Assembly (NCBI RefSeq): GCF_014859695.1
Contig: NZ_JACUTS010000002.1
Span: forward strand, 1 to 64,000
Length of the DNA: 64,000 bases
DNA from: Sulfurimonas sp.
GTDB lineage: Bacteria > Campylobacterota > Campylobacteria > Campylobacterales > Sulfurimonadaceae
Direction: 5' to 3'
Below the pieces are notes generated by a model. It saw only the letters and a list, made by a program, of their open reading frames with translations. It did no database searches and was not told where the DNA came from. The position numbers and the translations under genes were made by a program. Positions 26,753-37,033 of the stretch are shown one piece after another; position 1 is the first letter of the stretch; each line of letters begins with the position of its first letter.

Positions 26753-28003
26753 ATGATTTATTATCCAAATAAACTAGATACTATTTTTGACAAACTAAAG
26801 AGTTACGGTATTAAGCCTATTATTGTTGGCGGGTATATTAGAGACTATCTTGCTAAGATTGAGTCAAAAGATATAGATATTGAAATTTACGGTATATCAT
26901 CCTTTTCAGAGTTGCAAAATATACTAAAAGAGTTTGGCAGTGTTAATGTCGTAGGAAAAAGTTTTGGGGTTTGTAAACTATACTTTGAAGAGTACGATTT
27001 AGACTTCTCATTTCCAAGAATCGACAACAAGGTTCAATCAGGACATCGAGGATTTGAGATATCTATAGACACGACACTTGATTTTGAAACCGCAACATCA
27101 AGAAGAGATTTTACGATGAACTCTGTAGGTTATGATGTTATAGAGAGAAAAATATTAGACCCATTCGGCGGAATTAAAGATTTTGAGAACAAAATACTTA
27201 AAGCCGTAAATTTAGAGAGTTTTGGCGAGGATCCTCTTAGAGTTTTAAGAGCTGTTCAATTTGCTACAAGATTTGAGCTTAAAATTGAAGATAATCTTTT
27301 TTCTATATGTAAAGATATGGTCTTAAGCGGAATGTTAAACGAGCTTCCAAAAGAGAGGATATTTGAGGAGATTAAAAAGCTTCTTCTTTATGCAAAAAAG
27401 CCCTCGCGCGGATTTGAACTCTTAAAAGAGTTTGGAAGTGGCTTGTATACTCAAAATATTTCCGTAATTGACGAGGTTGCAAAACAGCGAACAACAAACA
27501 ATCAAACAAATATTGTTTTGATGTTAGCAGCTCTTTGTTATAACTTTTCTCAAAAAGAGGCACAAGATTTTATAGAAAAAATAACTCATGAAAAAGAGCT
27601 TTTACAAAGATCTCTTCTGCTTATAAAAAAACATAGTGAAGTAGAGACTCTTTATGAAAATAGCATAAACGATTATCACCTATACAAACTCGCTGCTGAA
27701 GTAAATATAGAAGAACTCCTTATTTTAAGCAGTTCAATCTACTTTGCAAATCACAATTCTGAAATTTACAGAGCCGGCGAAGAGATAAAAAAAAGAGCCA
27801 GAGAGCTCAATATACTCAACAAAAAACTTCCAGCCATTTTAATGGGAAGAGATATTTTAAAGTTTGGAGTTGAGCCATCACCTCTCTTTTCAGAGATTTT
27901 GAACGAAGCTTATGAAGCTCAAATGCATGGTAAATTTAAAAATTATGACGAGGCTTTTCTCTGGTTAAGAGAATATATATCTCACAAAGCAAGCTTTGTG
28001 TAG
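26753..28003 (+). CDS. cca: CCA tRNA nucleotidyltransferase / poly(A) polymerase-family protein
   Basis: The enzyme adds or repairs the 3' CCA of tRNAs. The start is ATG at 26753 behind AGGAG (26744-26748); an upstream in-frame ATG at 26681 lies before the promoter. Of 416 residues, the N-terminal nucleotidyltransferase domain shows GGYIRDYLA, the DIDIEIYGI carboxylate pair and the later RRDFTMNSVGYD and DPFGG motifs. A helical C-terminal region follows (an HD-type signature is not evident). The TAG stop lies in a palindromic repeat (copy C), so the last residues come from that element. Confidence 0.92.
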   Translation: MIYYPNKLDTIFDKLKSYGIKPIIVGGYIRDYLAKIESKDIDIEIYGISSFSELQNILKEFGSVNVVGKSFGVCKLYFEEYDLDFSFPRIDNKVQSGHRGFEISIDTTLDFETATSRRDFTMNSVGYDVIERKILDPFGGIKDFENKILKAVNLESFGEDPLRVLRAVQFATRFELKIEDNLFSICKDMVLSGMLNELPKERIFEEIKKLLLYAKKPSRGFELLKEFGSGLYTQNISVIDEVAKQRTTNNQTNIVLMLAALCYNFSQKEAQDFIEKITHEKELLQRSLLLIKKHSEVETLYENSINDYHLYKLAAEVNIEELLILSSSIYFANHNSEIYRAGEEIKKRARELNILNKKLPAILMGRDILKFGVEPSPLFSEILNEAYEAQMHGKFKNYDEAFLWLREYISHKASFV

Positions 28004-28067
28004 CTTTAGGGGGTTGCAAGGGACATTTGTCCCTGCCACTAGAATGGGCTTTTGCTCATTCTGGTGT
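28000..28067 (-). repeat. Dispersed palindromic intergenic element, copy C
   Basis: On the minus strand it reads CACCAGAATGAGC...GCCCATTCTAGTG, then GGCAGGGACAAATGTCCCT and AACCCCCTAAAGCTAC. This is the same order of hairpin, GGCAGGGA-type hairpin and CCCCCTAAAGCTAC tail as copy D, though the first hairpin differs in sequence. It supplies the cca stop codon. Confidence 0.75.
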
Positions 28068-28075
28068 GTAATAAA

Positions 28076-28453
28076 CTAAAGTCTTGAACTGTCTATCTCT
28101 ATAACAGTATGAACATTCCCTCTAGGATTATAATCAGCCACTATTTTCATATATTTTGGTTTTAATTTTCTCTCTAAAACACTATATATCTCATTTGCAC
28201 TATTTTCATGAGAGATATGTCTCTCTCTAAATGAGTTTATATAGAGCTTTACAGCTTTTAATTCTACAACCCACTCATCAGGCGTATACTCCAAATATAT
28301 TGTTGCATAATCAGGATATCCGCTTCTAGGACAAAGACAAGAAAACTCCGGAAGTGTCATCTTTATAAGATAATTTCTCTTATGCTCATTTGGCCAAATT
28401 TCCAAATCTTTCTCTACATCAAACTCTTGAATAATTTTTTCACCGTATTTCAT
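28076..28453 (-). CDS. queF: NADPH-dependent preQ0 reductase QueF
   Basis: QueF reduces 7-cyano-7-deazaguanine to preQ1 in queuosine synthesis. The active-site Cys lies in FSCLCPRSGYPDYA, and VVELKAVKLYINSFR plus ISHE are family hallmarks. The ATG at 28453 has AGGAG 5 nt upstream and follows the preceding gene's stop by 1 nt. An earlier in-frame ATG at 28474 overlaps that gene and lacks a binding site. The length is 125 residues. Confidence 0.93.
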   Translation of the reverse strand: MKYGEKIIQEFDVEKDLEIWPNEHKRNYLIKMTLPEFSCLCPRSGYPDYATIYLEYTPDEWVVELKAVKLYINSFRERHISHENSANEIYSVLERKLKPKYMKIVADYNPRGNVHTVIEIDSSRL

Positions 28454-28454
28454 A

Positions 28455-29873
28455 CTAACTCCTGTTATTTTCATTTTTATCTAAAGGCGCTATATATCTG
28501 CCTTGCATATAATCTATTTTCAACTCCTGCGCTAAAGCGTAACTATTTTGGCTCTCAATCATCTTTACCCATGTTTTAACACCCTTTTCATGTGCCATAA
28601 CATTAAACCCGCTCACAATACTCTTATACTCTCTCTCATCACTATCTTTTGTGTAATATGAGTCAATTCTTGCAATATCAATATCCAAATCACGCAGATA
28701 TAAAAAACTTGTATGCAAAGAACCCAGTCTATCTATAGCCACAAGAACTCCCAAATCTCTAAGCTGCTGCAAGATTGCATTAAACTTCTCTATTCTTGGA
28801 TAATATTCGTTCTCGTTAAATATTAATATAATTCTACTTTTTACACACTCATTTTTTACGAAAACCTCTTTTATCTTTGTTAAAATTGTATAGTTTCTAA
28901 GAGAAGTTGGAGAGATCTGTATAGCAAATTTACCGCTGTCGGGTTTTTTGCACATCTTTAATATTTTTTCCAAAACTATTAAATCATAATCACCCATTAA
29001 TCTCAATTTATCTAAGATTTTCATATAATTCTTTTGATGAAGCAATTTTTTATCTTCTGTTTTTAATTTTACAAAACACTCTTTAAATAGTTCTATTTTA
29101 TTTTCAAATACACTCTGTGTATATATTAATAGATCTTTTCTTTTAATAGCATTTATAACACTATACTCAAGTTCGTTTGGATTTATATTAACTTCAATAC
29201 TCTCCATTGCCAATTTTGAATTTCTATTTTTAACCTGGAGTTCAAAAAGATTTTCTATTAAATAATCAATATCCTTTGAAAATACCGTATCGTTAATTGC
29301 TCCGGAAATTTGTATCTCAATATCATCAATCTTAAAATCTTCACTTTTTAGGCACAGTAGCTCTAAAATTGTCTTATATTGACTCTTGTCTCCGCTGAGT
29401 CCGATAATAAAATCACCACCTTTTATGCGTCCGATAGGAAAGTTATATATATCTTTTGATTTTAGGTAATCAGCTATCCAATCAATTGTTTTAGAGAGTA
29501 CTTTATCGCCGTTTTTTATACCATAACGACTATTTATCTCATAAAGATTATCAACACTTAAAAGTACAAGTGTATACTCTTTAGACTCATTTATCTCTTT
29601 TTTTAGATACTCATACATATACTCTCTTGTAAAAGCTTTTGAGATGCTATCCGTTATTTTAGTATCAAACCCTTTATATATAAGGTAAAAAATAAAATAG
29701 ATACTAAATACTAAAACTAAAATTGATTCAACGTAAAATGAGGTACTTAAGGTATCTTGGCTGGTTATAAAAGTATGAAGAACTAAAGCAACAACAAGAG
29801 CAAAAATAGGAAGTACCATCCTAAGTGCTAACTTAAAACGGTACTCTCTCTCTTTAATCTCCGGAAGTAACAT
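28455..29873 (-). CDS. Membrane-anchored degenerate GGDEF-EAL protein
   Basis: Two membrane helices near residues 15-35 and 48-66 anchor this 472-residue protein. The GGDEF loop reads GGDFI (152-156), so the catalytic Glu is missing. In the EAL domain the EAL triad is replaced by KEC, DDFG by DRLG, and the AEGVE-type Glu region by VKMIE; only the QG near the end is conventional. Both enzymatic activities are therefore improbable. It may bind nucleotide or act as a scaffold. It lies between gyrB and queF, 14 bp downstream of gyrB, so it may be expressed with the replication genes. Confidence 0.85.
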   Translation of the reverse strand: MLLPEIKEREYRFKLALRMVLPIFALVVALVLHTFITSQDTLSTSFYVESILVLVFSIYFIFYLIYKGFDTKITDSISKAFTREYMYEYLKKEINESKEYTLVLLSVDNLYEINSRYGIKNGDKVLSKTIDWIADYLKSKDIYNFPIGRIKGGDFIIGLSGDKSQYKTILELLCLKSEDFKIDDIEIQISGAINDTVFSKDIDYLIENLFELQVKNRNSKLAMESIEVNINPNELEYSVINAIKRKDLLIYTQSVFENKIELFKECFVKLKTEDKKLLHQKNYMKILDKLRLMGDYDLIVLEKILKMCKKPDSGKFAIQISPTSLRNYTILTKIKEVFVKNECVKSRIILIFNENEYYPRIEKFNAILQQLRDLGVLVAIDRLGSLHTSFLYLRDLDIDIARIDSYYTKDSDEREYKSIVSGFNVMAHEKGVKTWVKMIESQNSYALAQELKIDYMQGRYIAPLDKNENNRS

Positions 29874-29887
29874 GTAGTACTAAAATG

Positions 29888-32197
<2,310 letters not shown>

Positions 32198-32285
32198 TCA
32201 ATACTCCATTATAACTTTGTTACATAATTGGAGATATTTTATCTAATTTATTCTAAAAGAAAGTTTTATACTATCTGATGTTACA

Positions 32286-32425
32286 CACTAAAACGAACGT
32301 GTCCGTTATAGTGGCAGGGATAAATGTCCCTACAACCCCCTGAAGCTACAAAACGAAGTTTCTTTAGAAAAAAACAAGTTTTTTTGAGAACTATAAAGTA
32401 TTTTTATGTATTTTTTGTAAAGGTG
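32286..32425 (+). repeat. Dispersed palindromic intergenic element, copy D
   Basis: CACTAAAACGAACG...CCGTTATAGTG hairpin, GGCAGGGATAAATGTCCCT hairpin, then AACCCCCTGAAGCTAC. A weaker extension (AAGTTTTTTTGAGAAC...TTTTATG) matches copy A. It fills the dnaN-gyrB gap. Confidence 0.75.
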
Positions 32426-32436
32426 TATTAAATCAG

Positions 32437-33504
32437 TTAAATAACTATAGGCATTACGACTGTTTTAAAATTACCCTCACTTAAAACAAAAGGAAGATTA
32501 CTCTCATTTAAACCAATGTTGAACTCTGAGCTGTTTATGCTATTTAAAAAATCTAAAAGATGTCTGCTGTTGATGGCAATAATAAAAGGTGAAGAGAAGC
32601 CTGTTTCTTGATTGATTTCAGTTTTTGCTTCTATATTATCATCACTTAGTGATTCAAACGTTATGCTATTTTGTAAAAAAGTTATTTTAACATCTGAAGA
32701 GATTGTTGTAATCTGCTTAATAGACTCAATCATTGTAGCTTTTGGAAGAGTTAACGTTTTTGATATCTCTTTAGGAATTATTCTGGAATATTCTGGAAAT
32801 TTTCCATTTATCAGTTTTGTAAAAAATGTGTATTGCTCAGAATGGATAATAAGATTTGTCTCATCATAGTAAAGCTCTATGTCCTCAAAAAAGAGTTTTT
32901 GAATTTCTATTATTGCTTTTCTAGGAATTATTATAGATAACTGATTGCTATTTTGGTTTTTAATATTTACAACTGCCAATCTTCTTGTATCGGTTGATGC
33001 AAAGTTAATTCCCTCTTCTTTTATGTCGATAAGCGCACCGTTGAGTTCAAATTTAGGGTTGTTGTTATCAATTGAGGGAGTTATTTTTTTAAGTGAGTCT
33101 ATTAGTGAGTGTGAATTGATCAGTATACGAGGCTTTCCTTCATAAGCAGGGAAGGACGGGAATTCACTATAAGAGAATGTTGGTAGTTTAAAGCTAGAGT
33201 GTGATTGAGAGATATAAAGAGTGTCATTTTTAACTTCTAAAGTAATATCGCCATCTTTTAAGATTCTAACAATATCTAAGAATTTCTTACCGTTTGCTGT
33301 AACTGTACCGTCTTGGATAATATTTACTTTGTCTGTTGATACAAAAAGACCTATTTCATAATCTGTAGCTTTAATATTTAATTTTGAATTTGAAACATCC
33401 AGTAATAGATGAGACGTAATTTGTGAAGCATCTTTTTTTTCTAAAAACGGTTGAACATGAACCAAAATATTTTCAATGATAGACTTTTGTATCGTTATCT
33501 TCAT
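32437..33504 (-). CDS. dnaN: DNA polymerase III beta subunit (sliding clamp)
   Basis: The clamp ring tethers the polymerase. The 355-residue protein has the three-domain clamp fold, including the middle-domain DTRRLAVV block (ASTDTRRLAVVNI) and the C-terminal FVLSEGNFKTVVMPIVI end, typical of the family's hydrophobic-cleft region. It is between dnaA and gyrB. The gap to dnaA carries oriC2-like sequence. Confidence 0.97.
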   Translation of the reverse strand: MKITIQKSIIENILVHVQPFLEKKDASQITSHLLLDVSNSKLNIKATDYEIGLFVSTDKVNIIQDGTVTANGKKFLDIVRILKDGDITLEVKNDTLYISQSHSSFKLPTFSYSEFPSFPAYEGKPRILINSHSLIDSLKKITPSIDNNNPKFELNGALIDIKEEGINFASTDTRRLAVVNIKNQNSNQLSIIIPRKAIIEIQKLFFEDIELYYDETNLIIHSEQYTFFTKLINGKFPEYSRIIPKEISKTLTLPKATMIESIKQITTISSDVKITFLQNSITFESLSDDNIEAKTEINQETGFSSPFIIAINSRHLLDFLNSINSSEFNIGLNESNLPFVLSEGNFKTVVMPIVI

Positions 33505-33512
33505 TTGAATCC

Positions 33513-33645
33513 CTATTTATTATATAAAATTATAGTAGTAGTAGTAGGGGGGAGTGATAATGTGAATATTATCAATTTACTCCTACCACGAGAGCTTTTT
33601 AGATGTGATGAACCTTCGGGAGTTTTTTCACATCTATTCACTTAA
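33513..33645. other. oriC2-like region: AT-rich element, DnaA-trio and DnaA boxes
   Basis: An AT-rich tract (33513-33532) is followed by five TAG units (33533-33547, TAGTAGTAGTAGTAG), then a G run, then TGTGAATA at 33561-33568. Two further boxes occur downstream (TTTTCACAT near 33625 and TATTCACTT near 33635). TAG trinucleotides next to an AT-rich element and DnaA boxes are the DnaA-trio arrangement. Confidence 0.75.
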
Positions 33646-33671
33646 GTAATTATATCTTTTTTTTATCTTTT

Positions 33672-34979
33672 TTAAGAAGATGAAGTTATTTTATTGGTTA
33701 ATTCTTGTATTTTAACCTTGAAATCTTCATCGTTTTGAATGAGTTCGTTTATTTTTTTCAACGTATGACTAATTGCCGTATGATCTTTCATTCCAAAGTA
33801 CTGTGCAAGCTGCGGCATGGTGTTTTGAGTTAAATCACGACAGAGATAAATTGCAATTCTTCTAGCGTAAACCAGATTTTTACTTCTTCCTTTTGAGCGT
33901 ATTTCGCTCGGTTTTATATTCAGATCTTTAGCGACATTTTGTGTGATAATATCGAGGGTAAGATTGGCACGATTTTCCTGAAGTTGATCTTTTAAAACAC
34001 TCTTCGTAAACTGTAAATCTATATCGACATGCATAAGTTGTGAATAGGCATGTAGTTTAGATAAAATCCCCTCAATTTCACGAACATTACTCTCAATTAC
34101 CGTTGCTATATAATTTATAATATCTTTTGTAAGAATAACTTTATTGATTTTACATTTATTCTCTATAATGGCTATCTTCGTCTCAAGTTCAGGCGGTTGA
34201 ATATCTGCAACAAGTCCATGCTCAAAGCGGCTTTGAAGTCTTTTTTCAAGTCCCGCTATCTTTTTTGGATGCTTATCAGCTGTTAGTATAATCTGTTTTC
34301 CGACTCCCTTTAGAGCTTCAAACGTGTGAAAAAACTCCTCTTGAATCCCCTCTTTATTGCTTAAAAACTGGATATCGTCTATAAGGAGCACGTCGCATTT
34401 ACGGTATTTCTCTTGGAATCTCTCCATAGTTTTATTTCTTACATGACGTATAAAATCATTTAAAAACTGCTCAACCGTAGTGTAGATAACGATTTTTCCC
34501 TGATTTTGAAAAACGTTTCCCGCTGCTTGCATCAGGTGGGTTTTGCCCAAACCGACTCCTCCGTGAATAAAAAGAGGATTGTAGAGAATTCCCGGTTTTT
34601 CGCTTACACTCTTTACGGCGGCATAGGCAAACTGGTTGGAGCCTCCGACCATAAAATTTTCAAAAGTGTGTGAAGGATTCAATAGGGAGTGCTGATGTTT
34701 CTGCTCTTTTTTATGCTCTGTTTTTTTAGACTCAATCTGGTTTTTAAGTAAAATTTTCACAGTGACATTAGACGAGTCGTGTACTTCAAAAAGATGTTTG
34801 ATTTTTGAGCTGTATTTGTTTTTTATCCAATTTAAAACCAGAGAGTTTGGAGCATAAAACAGAGCTGTATCACTGGTGGATTTTTTTGTGTCATAAACGA
34901 GATGCTTTATATATCTGTTATATTCAATTTCGGGTATCTCTTCTTTTAGCAGAAGCAAAATCTTTTGACCTATATTCAC
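33672..34979 (-). CDS. dnaA: Chromosomal replication initiator DnaA
   Basis: DnaA binds origin boxes and opens the DNA. The start is GTG at 34979 (VNIGQKILLLLKEEIPE), preceded by AGAGGAAGA; the longer upstream frame runs through the origin repeats and is not protein-like. Of 435 residues, the Walker A motif is GGVGLGKTH, the Walker B is LLIDDIQFL, and the C-terminal DnaA-box-binding helix ends in KDHTAISHTLKKI. The gene is flanked by DnaA-box clusters on both sides, a bipartite origin as known in Campylobacterota. Confidence 0.97.
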   Translation of the reverse strand: MNIGQKILLLLKEEIPEIEYNRYIKHLVYDTKKSTSDTALFYAPNSLVLNWIKNKYSSKIKHLFEVHDSSNVTVKILLKNQIESKKTEHKKEQKHQHSLLNPSHTFENFMVGGSNQFAYAAVKSVSEKPGILYNPLFIHGGVGLGKTHLMQAAGNVFQNQGKIVIYTTVEQFLNDFIRHVRNKTMERFQEKYRKCDVLLIDDIQFLSNKEGIQEEFFHTFEALKGVGKQIILTADKHPKKIAGLEKRLQSRFEHGLVADIQPPELETKIAIIENKCKINKVILTKDIINYIATVIESNVREIEGILSKLHAYSQLMHVDIDLQFTKSVLKDQLQENRANLTLDIITQNVAKDLNIKPSEIRSKGRSKNLVYARRIAIYLCRDLTQNTMPQLAQYFGMKDHTAISHTLKKINELIQNDEDFKVKIQELTNKITSSS

Positions 34980-35080
34980 AACTCTTCCTCTATCTCTATT
35001 GTATTTGTGAATAATAGCGATTATTGCCATAAATAGAGTTAAAATTATGTGAATAACAAATTTGTGAATATGTGAATAGC
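34971..35080. other. oriC1-like DnaA-box cluster upstream of dnaA
   Basis: Boxes of the TGTGAATA type: 35004-35013 (TTTGTGAATA), 35046-35055 (TATGTGAATA), 35061-35070 (TTTGTGAATA) and 35070-35078 (ATGTGAATA). An inverted TATTCACAA lies at 34973-34981 across the dnaA start. The cluster lies in the dnaA-ruvC intergenic and 5' leader region. Confidence 0.75.
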
Positions 35081-35107
35081 TTAAGGACACCCCTAAAATA
35101 GTTGCAC

Positions 35108-35113
35108 TATAAT
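35108..35113 (+). promoter_or_regulatory. -10 box of ruvC
   Basis: TATAAT (CACTATAATACG) lies about 25-30 nt before the ruvC start. Confidence 0.5.
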
Positions 35114-35135
35114 ACGAAAATATCATGCCAAGAGG

Positions 35136-35621
35136 ATGGAGATGACAATTTTAGGAATAGACCCGGGAACAAGAAAGATGGGTTATGCTCTTATCTCTTT
35201 AGAAAAAGGCAAAATAGCATTAATCGAGGCGGGACTTATAAAGATAAAAGCCGAGGAGTTGCAGTTTCAGATACCTCAAATGGTCGAGGCGTTCGAGAGC
35301 ATATTTAAAAATCACAAGATAGATGAAGTCGCAATTGAAGATATTTTTTATGCGCATAATCCAAAAACAACAATCAAACTAGCACAGTTTCGCGGAGCTA
35401 TCATGCTTATGCTTCTTCAGCAGTTCGGGCAGTTTAACGAATACACCGCTCTTCAAGTAAAAAAAGCATTAACAGGAAACGGCAAAGCGACAAAAGAGCA
35501 GGTAGCTTACATGGCAAAGATGCTTTTAAATATAAAAAAAGAGATAAAACCGCTCGATATAACGGACGCTATCGCCGTTGCCATAACTCACTCCCAAAGA
35601 GTAAGGCTTAAGCTGCAGTAA
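35136..35621 (+). CDS. ruvC: Holliday junction endonuclease RuvC
   Basis: RuvC cuts four-way junctions in recombination. In the 161-residue protein the metal-binding acids are Asp9 ([12 protein letters not shown]), Glu68 (AIEDIFY), Asp141 and Asp144 ([10 protein letters not shown]). It is divergent from dnaA across the origin. ATG at 35136 or 35142 (third codon) are both possible; MTILGIDPG from 35142 looks more like the family start. Confidence 0.96.
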   Translation: MEMTILGIDPGTRKMGYALISLEKGKIALIEAGLIKIKAEELQFQIPQMVEAFESIFKNHKIDEVAIEDIFYAHNPKTTIKLAQFRGAIMLMLLQQFGQFNEYTALQVKKALTGNGKATKEQVAYMAKMLLNIKKEIKPLDITDAIAVAITHSQRVRLKLQ

Positions 35622-35664
35622 TTTCCATCTTGTTATAAATCAAAAAGTAAATTTTTTTAAACAG

Positions 35665-35670
35665 TATAAT
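35665..35670 (+). promoter_or_regulatory. -10 box of the hemerythrin-PAS gene
   Basis: TATAAT lies 27 nt before the ATG, with AAGGA at 35688-35692 as the ribosome-binding site. Confidence 0.5.
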
Positions 35671-35697
35671 TTTGTTATAAAATAGTTAAGGAAAATA

Positions 35698-36663
35698 ATG
35701 AATCCATTTGCAAATTTGCCTGAGGGGCACCCGGTAAGAGTCTATTTAGAAGAAAATATGTTAATGAGAGGACTTATTTCAAGCATAAACAGTATAGATA
35801 TAGTAGAAAATTTTGAAGAGTTTGAAGACAAGTTTAAAAAGCTTTGTCTTGTTGAGAAGCATTTTGCAAGAAAAGAGAACCAACTTTTCCCATATCTTGA
35901 AAAGTACGGCTGGACGAGTCCCTCACAAAATATGTGGGCTTTTCACGATGATATAAGAGCAGAGATAAAAACCGCAAGAGCTTTAGTACAAGAGAAAAAT
36001 ATGCCCGCTTTGATGCAGCAGCTACAGGTAGTTTTTACAAACTTAGAACATATCATGCAGGTTGAAGAGGGAAGACTTCTTCCAAATGCGCTAAGCATGC
36101 TTGATGAAGATGACTGGAAAGAGATGCGTTCAGGCGATGAGGAGATAGGCTGGATGTTTGATACGCCGCCTGCTGCTTATCCTGCGCATGTAGAGGGTGA
36201 ATATATCCATCCGTCTCAAGATAAACAGAAGAGAAAATTGCCTTTTTCACTTGAGAACAGAATCAATCTAGAAGAGGGTTACATGCTGCCTGAGCAGATT
36301 AACTGGCTTTTGAAGTTTATGCCGGTCGATATCACTTATGTAGATGAAAATGACATTGTTATCTTCTATAACCGCGGTGATGAGAGAGTATTTCCAAGAA
36401 GTGCGGGAATTATCGGGCGTGAGGTAAAATTTTGCCATCCTCCGAAATCTGTAGATCAGGTTTTAATGATTTTGCGAGAGTTCAAAGCTGGTCGCAGAGA
36501 CGAAGCCGAATTTTGGATAACGTTTAAAGGCAAGTTTATTCACATTCGTTACTTTGCTATAAGAGACGATGAAGGTGTTTATAAAGGCGTTATAGAGGTT
36601 TCTCAAGATGTTACTCATATCAGAGGTTTAGAGGGTCAGCAGAGATTACTCGATTGGGAATAA
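35698..36663 (+). CDS. Hemerythrin-like domain fused to PAS domain (DUF438-like)
   Basis: This 321-residue cytoplasmic protein starts with a helical bundle of DUF438/hemerythrin type. The candidate iron ligands are His55, Glu60, His83, His118 and Glu123/124 (EKHFARKENQ, FHDDI, LEHIMQVEE). Residues about 205-315 are a PAS domain (ITYVDENDIVIFYNRGDERVF). Proteins like this bind O2, NO or a diiron centre and pass the signal on. No kinase, GGDEF or DNA-binding output is attached, so it probably acts on a partner. ppnP follows 43 bp later. Confidence 0.85.
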   Translation: MNPFANLPEGHPVRVYLEENMLMRGLISSINSIDIVENFEEFEDKFKKLCLVEKHFARKENQLFPYLEKYGWTSPSQNMWAFHDDIRAEIKTARALVQEKNMPALMQQLQVVFTNLEHIMQVEEGRLLPNALSMLDEDDWKEMRSGDEEIGWMFDTPPAAYPAHVEGEYIHPSQDKQKRKLPFSLENRINLEEGYMLPEQINWLLKFMPVDITYVDENDIVIFYNRGDERVFPRSAGIIGREVKFCHPPKSVDQVLMILREFKAGRRDEAEFWITFKGKFIHIRYFAIRDDEGVYKGVIEVSQDVTHIRGLEGQQRLLDWE

Positions 36664-36706
36664 TTTAGTTACAATGGCAATATTATAAAAGAAGGAGATT
36701 TGATTT

Positions 36707-37018
36707 ATGTCATATTTAAATAATGCAAATATAAAAAAAGAGGCAAATATCTACCATGAGGGAAAAGTTACAAGCAGAACTGTCGAGTTTAAAGACGGCA
36801 GCGTAAAATCGCTTGGAATTATGTTGCCGGGCGAATATACTTTTGGAACAAAAGAGGCTGAGATAATGGAGATGATGAGTGGAGAGTTGGATATAAAACT
36901 TCCAGGGGAAGAGTGGAAAACACTTAAAACTCCAGAGAGTTTTAATGTTCCTGCAAACTCATCATTTGATCTAAGAGTAAAAACCGTTACAGACTATTGC
37001 TGTTCATATATTAAATAG
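36707..37018 (+). CDS. ppnP: Pyrimidine/purine nucleoside phosphorylase PpnP
   Basis: The 103-residue cupin-fold protein matches PpnP (YaiE, former DUF1255) throughout: SLGIMLPGEYTFGT, MSGELDIKLPG and the VPANSSFDLRV...DYCCSY end. The enzyme cleaves nucleosides with phosphate in salvage. GGAG lies 8 nt upstream of its ATG. Confidence 0.93.
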   Translation: MSYLNNANIKKEANIYHEGKVTSRTVEFKDGSVKSLGIMLPGEYTFGTKEAEIMEMMSGELDIKLPGEEWKTLKTPESFNVPANSSFDLRVKTVTDYCCSYIK

Positions 37019-37033
37019 TTTTACAACTCCGGA

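Noticed and set aside
34980..35126. Upstream extension of dnaA to ATG 35126
   Set aside because: It translates the DnaA-box cluster; GTG 34979 has a ribosome-binding site and gives the normal N-terminus.
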